DNA from: JAKOWB01 sp038363005
GTDB lineage: Bacteria > Pseudomonadota > Alphaproteobacteria > Kiloniellales > JACOMY01
Direction: 5' to 3'
Assembly: GCA_038363005.1 (NCBI GenBank)
Contig: JBBQBI010000002.1
Location: forward strand, 248,001-312,000
Length of the DNA: 64,000 nt
In this document: positions 61,068 to 64,000 of the stretch, one piece after another
Layout: each line of letters begins with the position of its first letter
Position numbering within the stretch: the first letter of the stretch is position 1
Program-made: the position numbers and the translations under genes
Notes under the pieces: generated by a model
The model's input: the letters and a program-made list of their open reading frames with translations, nothing else
What the model was told of the DNA's origin: nothing
The model's database searches: none

Positions 61068-62207
61068 ATGGCGCGCCAAACCGAACGCATTCCCCTGTGG
61101 TCCCCCGCCCCCGGCACGCGGCAGGAGCTGGTGTTGCATCGCTATGGCCAGCGCGGCGCGCGGCCCAAGGCCTACCTGCAGGCCTCGCTGCACGCCGACG
61201 AGACGCCGGCGATGATGGCGGTGCACCACCTGCTGCCGCACCTGGAGCAGGCCGACCGCGAGGGACGCATCCGCGGCGAGATCGTCATCCTGCCCTATGC
61301 CAATCCGATCGGGCTGGCGCAGGTGGTGAACGAGACGCTGCTGGGGCGCTATGAGCTGCGCGGCGGCGGCAATTTCAACCGCAACTGGCCCAACTTGACG
61401 GTGCCGCTGGCGGCCAAGCTGGATGGGACGCTGACCCAGGACGGCGCGGCCAACGTCGCGCTGGTGCGGGCCGCGATCCTGGAGGTGCTGGGCGAGATCC
61501 AGCCGCGCAAGGAGCTTGACGTGCTGCGTGTGGCCCTGGCGCGCGAAGCGCTGGGCGCCGAGCTGGTGCTCGACCTGCACTGCGACGACGATTCCCTCGC
61601 GCACTGGTTCACCCTTCCGCAGCAGTGGCCGGAGACCCAGGACATCGCCGCCGAGGTCGGCGTCGAGGCTGTCCTGCTGGCCGAGGATTCCGGCGGCGGT
61701 TCCTTCGACGAGTTCGCCTCGCTGCTCTGGTACCGGCTGCAGGCGCGCTTCCCCGAGCATCCGCTGCCCGGCAAGACGGTGTCGGGTACCGTGGAGTTCC
61801 GTGGGCAGGCTGACGTGTCGGATGAGCTGGGCGCCGCCGACGGTGCCGCGCTCTACCGCATCCTGGCGCGCCGCGGCTTCGTCGAGGACCGGGACCTGCC
61901 GCCGCTGCCCGCGCCGCGCTGCCAGGCGACCGATCTGGCGGCGACCGAATCGCTGAAGGCGCCGGTCGGTGGCATCGTTGCCTATCGCGTGCATCCGGGC
62001 GACCGGGTGAAGAAGGGCGATCTGGTCTGCGAGATCATCGATCCGGCGGCGCCGCCCGGTGCGCCACGCACGCCGGTGCATGCCGGCACCGACGGGCTGG
62101 TGCTGTCGCGTAAGGCCTTCAAGTTCCTGTCCGCCGGCGCCGGCCTGGCGAAGATCGTCGGCACCGAGCCCTTGCCGGGCCGCACCGGCTATCTGCTGGA
62201 GGACTGA
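61068..62207 (+). CDS. Succinylglutamate desuccinylase / aspartoacylase family protein
   Basis: 379 aa zinc-peptidase-like (M14-type) enzyme. Zinc ligands are seen as QASLHADETPAM (His-x-x-Glu) and LVLDLHCDDD; GGGNFNRNWPNL contains the R/N substrate-binding motif. A C-terminal biotinyl/lipoyl-like segment (KAPVGGIVAYRVHPGDRVKKG) is present, as in the AstE/ectoine-hydrolase (DoeB) related branch. It would hydrolyse an N-acyl amino acid. AAGGAGTCAGTTC is a good ribosome site. It converges on the ClC gene with a 19-bp overlap. Confidence 0.87.
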   Translation: MARQTERIPLWSPAPGTRQELVLHRYGQRGARPKAYLQASLHADETPAMMAVHHLLPHLEQADREGRIRGEIVILPYANPIGLAQVVNETLLGRYELRGGGNFNRNWPNLTVPLAAKLDGTLTQDGAANVALVRAAILEVLGEIQPRKELDVLRVALAREALGAELVLDLHCDDDSLAHWFTLPQQWPETQDIAAEVGVEAVLLAEDSGGGSFDEFASLLWYRLQARFPEHPLPGKTVSGTVEFRGQADVSDELGAADGAALYRILARRGFVEDRDLPPLPAPRCQATDLAATESLKAPVGGIVAYRVHPGDRVKKGDLVCEIIDPAAPPGAPRTPVHAGTDGLVLSRKAFKFLSAGAGLAKIVGTEPLPGRTGYLLED

Positions 62208-63517
62208 TTGGCCTGGCGCCGCTGCAGCACGGCGTGGAAGAAGGAGCGCAGGCCGAGGCGCCGGGCGAGCAGGCTGGCGACCACGGCGGCGCTGGCCACC
62301 GCGACGGTGAGCGCGAAGTCGCCGGTGAACTCCACCATCATCACGATGGTGGAGACCGGGGCGCCCAGCACCGCGCCGGCCACCGCGCCCATGCCGACCA
62401 GCGCATAGGCGCCGGGATCGGTCAGCGTCACCCAGCCGACCATCGCCAGCAGCTGCCCCAGGGTGCCGCCCAGCGTGGCGCCGAGGAACAGTGCCGGCGA
62501 GAAGACGCCGCCGACGAAGCCGCCGCCCAGCGTCAGCGCCGTGGCCAGCAGCTTCAGCCCCATCAGCAGCAGCAGGGCCCGCAGCGCGATGCCGTTGGCC
62601 AGCACCGTGCTGGTGGCCTCGTAGCCGACGCCGAGGATGCGCGGGTCGAGCAGTGCCAGCAGCCCGACCGCCAGGCCGGCGACCATCGGCCAGCACCAGC
62701 GCGGCAGGCGGCTGAGGCGAAAGCCGCGCTCGACCCAGAAGATCGAACGCACGAAGAGCAGCGTCAGCAGCGCCGCCAGCACGCCCAGGCCAACGAAGCC
62801 CGGCAGCTCCCACAGCGAGGCGATCTTCCAGTCCGGCGGCACCACGAAGGCCGGCACCGTGCCATAGCGCAAGTGGCTCAGCAGCGTGCCGGCGACGGCG
62901 GCCAGCGCCACCGGCGCGAAGGCCGAGAAGGCATAGCGCCCCAGCACCACCTCGAGCGCGAAGAAGCTGCCGGCCAGCGGCGCATTGAAGCTGGCCGCCA
63001 CCGCCGCGGCGACGCCGCCGGCCAGCAGCGTGCGGCGCCAGGGGTAGGGCAGCTTGAAGCGTTCGGCCAGCCAGCCGCCCAGCGAGGCGCCGAGATGCAC
63101 CACTGGCCCCTCGCGCCCGGCCGAGCCGCCGAGGCCCAGGGTCGCCGCCGCCGCCAGCGCCGCCTTGAGGCCGCGTCCCAAGGTCAGGCGTTCACCGCCA
63201 TAGCGCTCATCGATCACCTCGGCCACGCCGTGCGGCCTGGCGCCCGGCAGCAGCCAGCGCACCCAGAGGCCCATCGCCAGGCCGCCGAGGCAGAGCGTCG
63301 CCGGCACCCACCACCAGGGCAGTGCCTGGGTGGCGCTGGCCATGCGCTCGATCTCCAGGCCATAGAACAGGCGGCTGATGGCGGCCAGTACCTCGCGGAA
63401 GGCGATGGCCGCGCCGCCACCGATCAGCCCCGCCACCAGGGCCAGGCCGACCAGTCCTGGCGGCACGGCGCCGGCCAGCGGGTCGAGACCTTCCAGGCTG
63501 CGGCGCGGTTCAGCCAT
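62189..63517 (-). CDS. ClC-family chloride channel/antiporter
   Basis: 442 aa, many helices. The three anion-selectivity regions are recognisable: GLGGSAGREGPVVHLGASLG with the gating Glu (GREGP), GGGFVGGVFSPALFLGA, and the later GMGAVAGAVLGAPVSTIVMMVE. No C-terminal CBS pair is present, so it is the short bacterial type. It exchanges Cl- for H+ or conducts Cl-/F-. The start follows CGACG without strong Shine-Dalgarno. It ends inside the convergent aspartoacylase gene. Confidence 0.93.
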   Translation of the reverse strand: MAEPRRSLEGLDPLAGAVPPGLVGLALVAGLIGGGAAIAFREVLAAISRLFYGLEIERMASATQALPWWWVPATLCLGGLAMGLWVRWLLPGARPHGVAEVIDERYGGERLTLGRGLKAALAAAATLGLGGSAGREGPVVHLGASLGGWLAERFKLPYPWRRTLLAGGVAAAVAASFNAPLAGSFFALEVVLGRYAFSAFAPVALAAVAGTLLSHLRYGTVPAFVVPPDWKIASLWELPGFVGLGVLAALLTLLFVRSIFWVERGFRLSRLPRWCWPMVAGLAVGLLALLDPRILGVGYEATSTVLANGIALRALLLLMGLKLLATALTLGGGFVGGVFSPALFLGATLGGTLGQLLAMVGWVTLTDPGAYALVGMGAVAGAVLGAPVSTIVMMVEFTGDFALTVAVASAAVVASLLARRLGLRSFFHAVLQRRQANQSSSR

Positions 63518-63524
63518 CGTCGCC

Positions 63525-64000
63525 CTAGGCGCCCTTGACCCGCATCACCCGGCCGACCTCGGGCGGGCGGGGCAGATGGCGCTGGCGCGAAAGGACCTCG
63601 TCGATGCGGCTTCGCACCTCCGGGTCCCAGGGTGCCGAGCGCCGCGCTTCCAGGTCGACGCAGATCTGCATCCACTCGCTGGTCGAGGCCAGGAAGCCCT
63701 CGGTGGCGTGGTACATCTTATAGAGGCTGTGCAGGCACTTGCCGTCGACGCCGAGGAACTGCACCGTCATGCGCAATGGATCGTCGAGATGCAGCTCGCG
63801 CTGCCACATGACGTGCGATTCCAGGGCGAACAACGTCAGCTTGCGCGTGTTGCGATAGGCGTGGTCGATGCCCAGCAGCTCGAAGATGCCGTCGACCATC
63901 TGGTCGAAGGCCAGGACGTAGTAGGCGACATTCATGTGGCCGTTGAAGTCGAGCCACTCCGGCAGCACCGAGAGGCCGGTGCCCTCGTAGAGCCCTTCTT
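63525..64000 (-). CDS. Acyl-CoA thioesterase of the 4HBT hotdog family, 5' end beyond window
   Basis: The frame is open to the window edge and reads GLYEGTGLSVLPEWLDFNGHMNVAYYVLAFDQ before the helix, with ESHVMWQRELHLDDPLRMTV as the hotdog strand pair. Asp/His in LPEWLDFNGHMN is the 4-hydroxybenzoyl-CoA thioesterase-like active-site region. It hydrolyses an acyl-CoA of unknown chain. The ClC gene starts 7 bp after its stop, so the two may share a transcript. About 158 codons are visible. Confidence 0.88.
   Translation of the reverse strand, partial: EGLYEGTGLSVLPEWLDFNGHMNVAYYVLAFDQMVDGIFELLGIDHAYRNTRKLTLFALESHVMWQRELHLDDPLRMTVQFLGVDGKCLHSLYKMYHATEGFLASTSEWMQICVDLEARRSAPWDPEVRSRIDEVLSRQRHLPRPPEVGRVMRVKGA

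Overview
The window is chromosomal DNA of a high-GC Gram-negative bacterium, most likely an alphaproteobacterium. The main clues are a GapR (DUF2312) nucleoid protein, a DUF1244 protein, an overlapping hisZ-purA pair, an RpoH with a clear RpoH box, a type A RNase P RNA, outer-membrane and TRAP proteins, and palindromic GC-rich intergenic repeats. Genus cannot be fixed from the sequence. Gene density is high, many neighbours overlap by 4 bp, and GTG/TTG starts are common. No tRNA, rRNA, CRISPR array, transposase or phage structural cluster was seen.

Layout. 0-2.3 kb: a secreted subtilase cut by the window edge, a peroxiredoxin-like protein fused to a cold-shock-like domain, and rpmJ. 2.6-7.7 kb: glycolate oxidase operon glcD-glcE-(unknown membrane protein)-glcF. 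7.7-15.2 kb: a 2-oxoglutarate/Fe(II) oxygenase, a secreted collar-domain protein, a Sel1/peptidoglycan-binding repeat protein, an Old-Yellow-Enzyme type flavoprotein, a TPR protein and an outer-membrane beta-barrel. 15.3-21.6 kb: an MFS transporter, RarD-like permease, pyruvate kinase, and an MFS-glycerate 2-kinase pair. 21.7-24.5 kb: three tandem EamA permeases. 24.5-25.9 kb: a low-GC two-gene cassette, one gene carrying a HEPN-type RNase motif; this is the best candidate for an undescribed defence or toxin system. 26.2-33.1 kb: hydroxyproline epimerase/proline racemase, N-formylglutamate amidohydrolase, acetyl-CoA hydrolase/transferase, two tandem paralogous multispanning proteins. 33.3-38.4 kb: DUF1244, gapR, GNAT, EamA, a membrane protein, AmpD-type amidase, acyltransferase and rnpB. 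38.4-42.7 kb: a polyamine-type ABC importer with divergent binding protein. 42.6-50.6 kb: threonine aldolase, RluD-type pseudouridine synthase, rpoH, purA, hisZ and a PqiA-like protein. 50.6-53.3 kb: a GDSL-like/MBOAT acylation pair. 53.4-60.0 kb: a catabolic block (FAD dehydrogenase, SDR, SnoaL-like protein, TRAP importer, GntR regulator) bordered on one side by an intact BtuF-like gene and on the other by a 97-bp internally deleted remnant of the same gene. 60-64 kb: BtuF-like protein, aspartoacylase-like enzyme, ClC channel and a thioesterase cut by the edge.

Functional threads. Glycolate oxidase makes glyoxylate; glycerate 2-kinase, pyruvate kinase and an MFS carrier form a set resembling the ttuB-ttuD-ttuE part of tartrate/glycerate use, so the left third may serve C2/C3 hydroxy-acid assimilation. 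Five drug/metabolite-type permeases, two MFS carriers, one ABC and one TRAP importer mark a transport-rich, probably soil or water heterotroph. The 53.4-60.0 kb block looks like a substrate-inducible uptake and oxidation module acquired by recombination, with an 18-bp perfect palindrome as probable operator.
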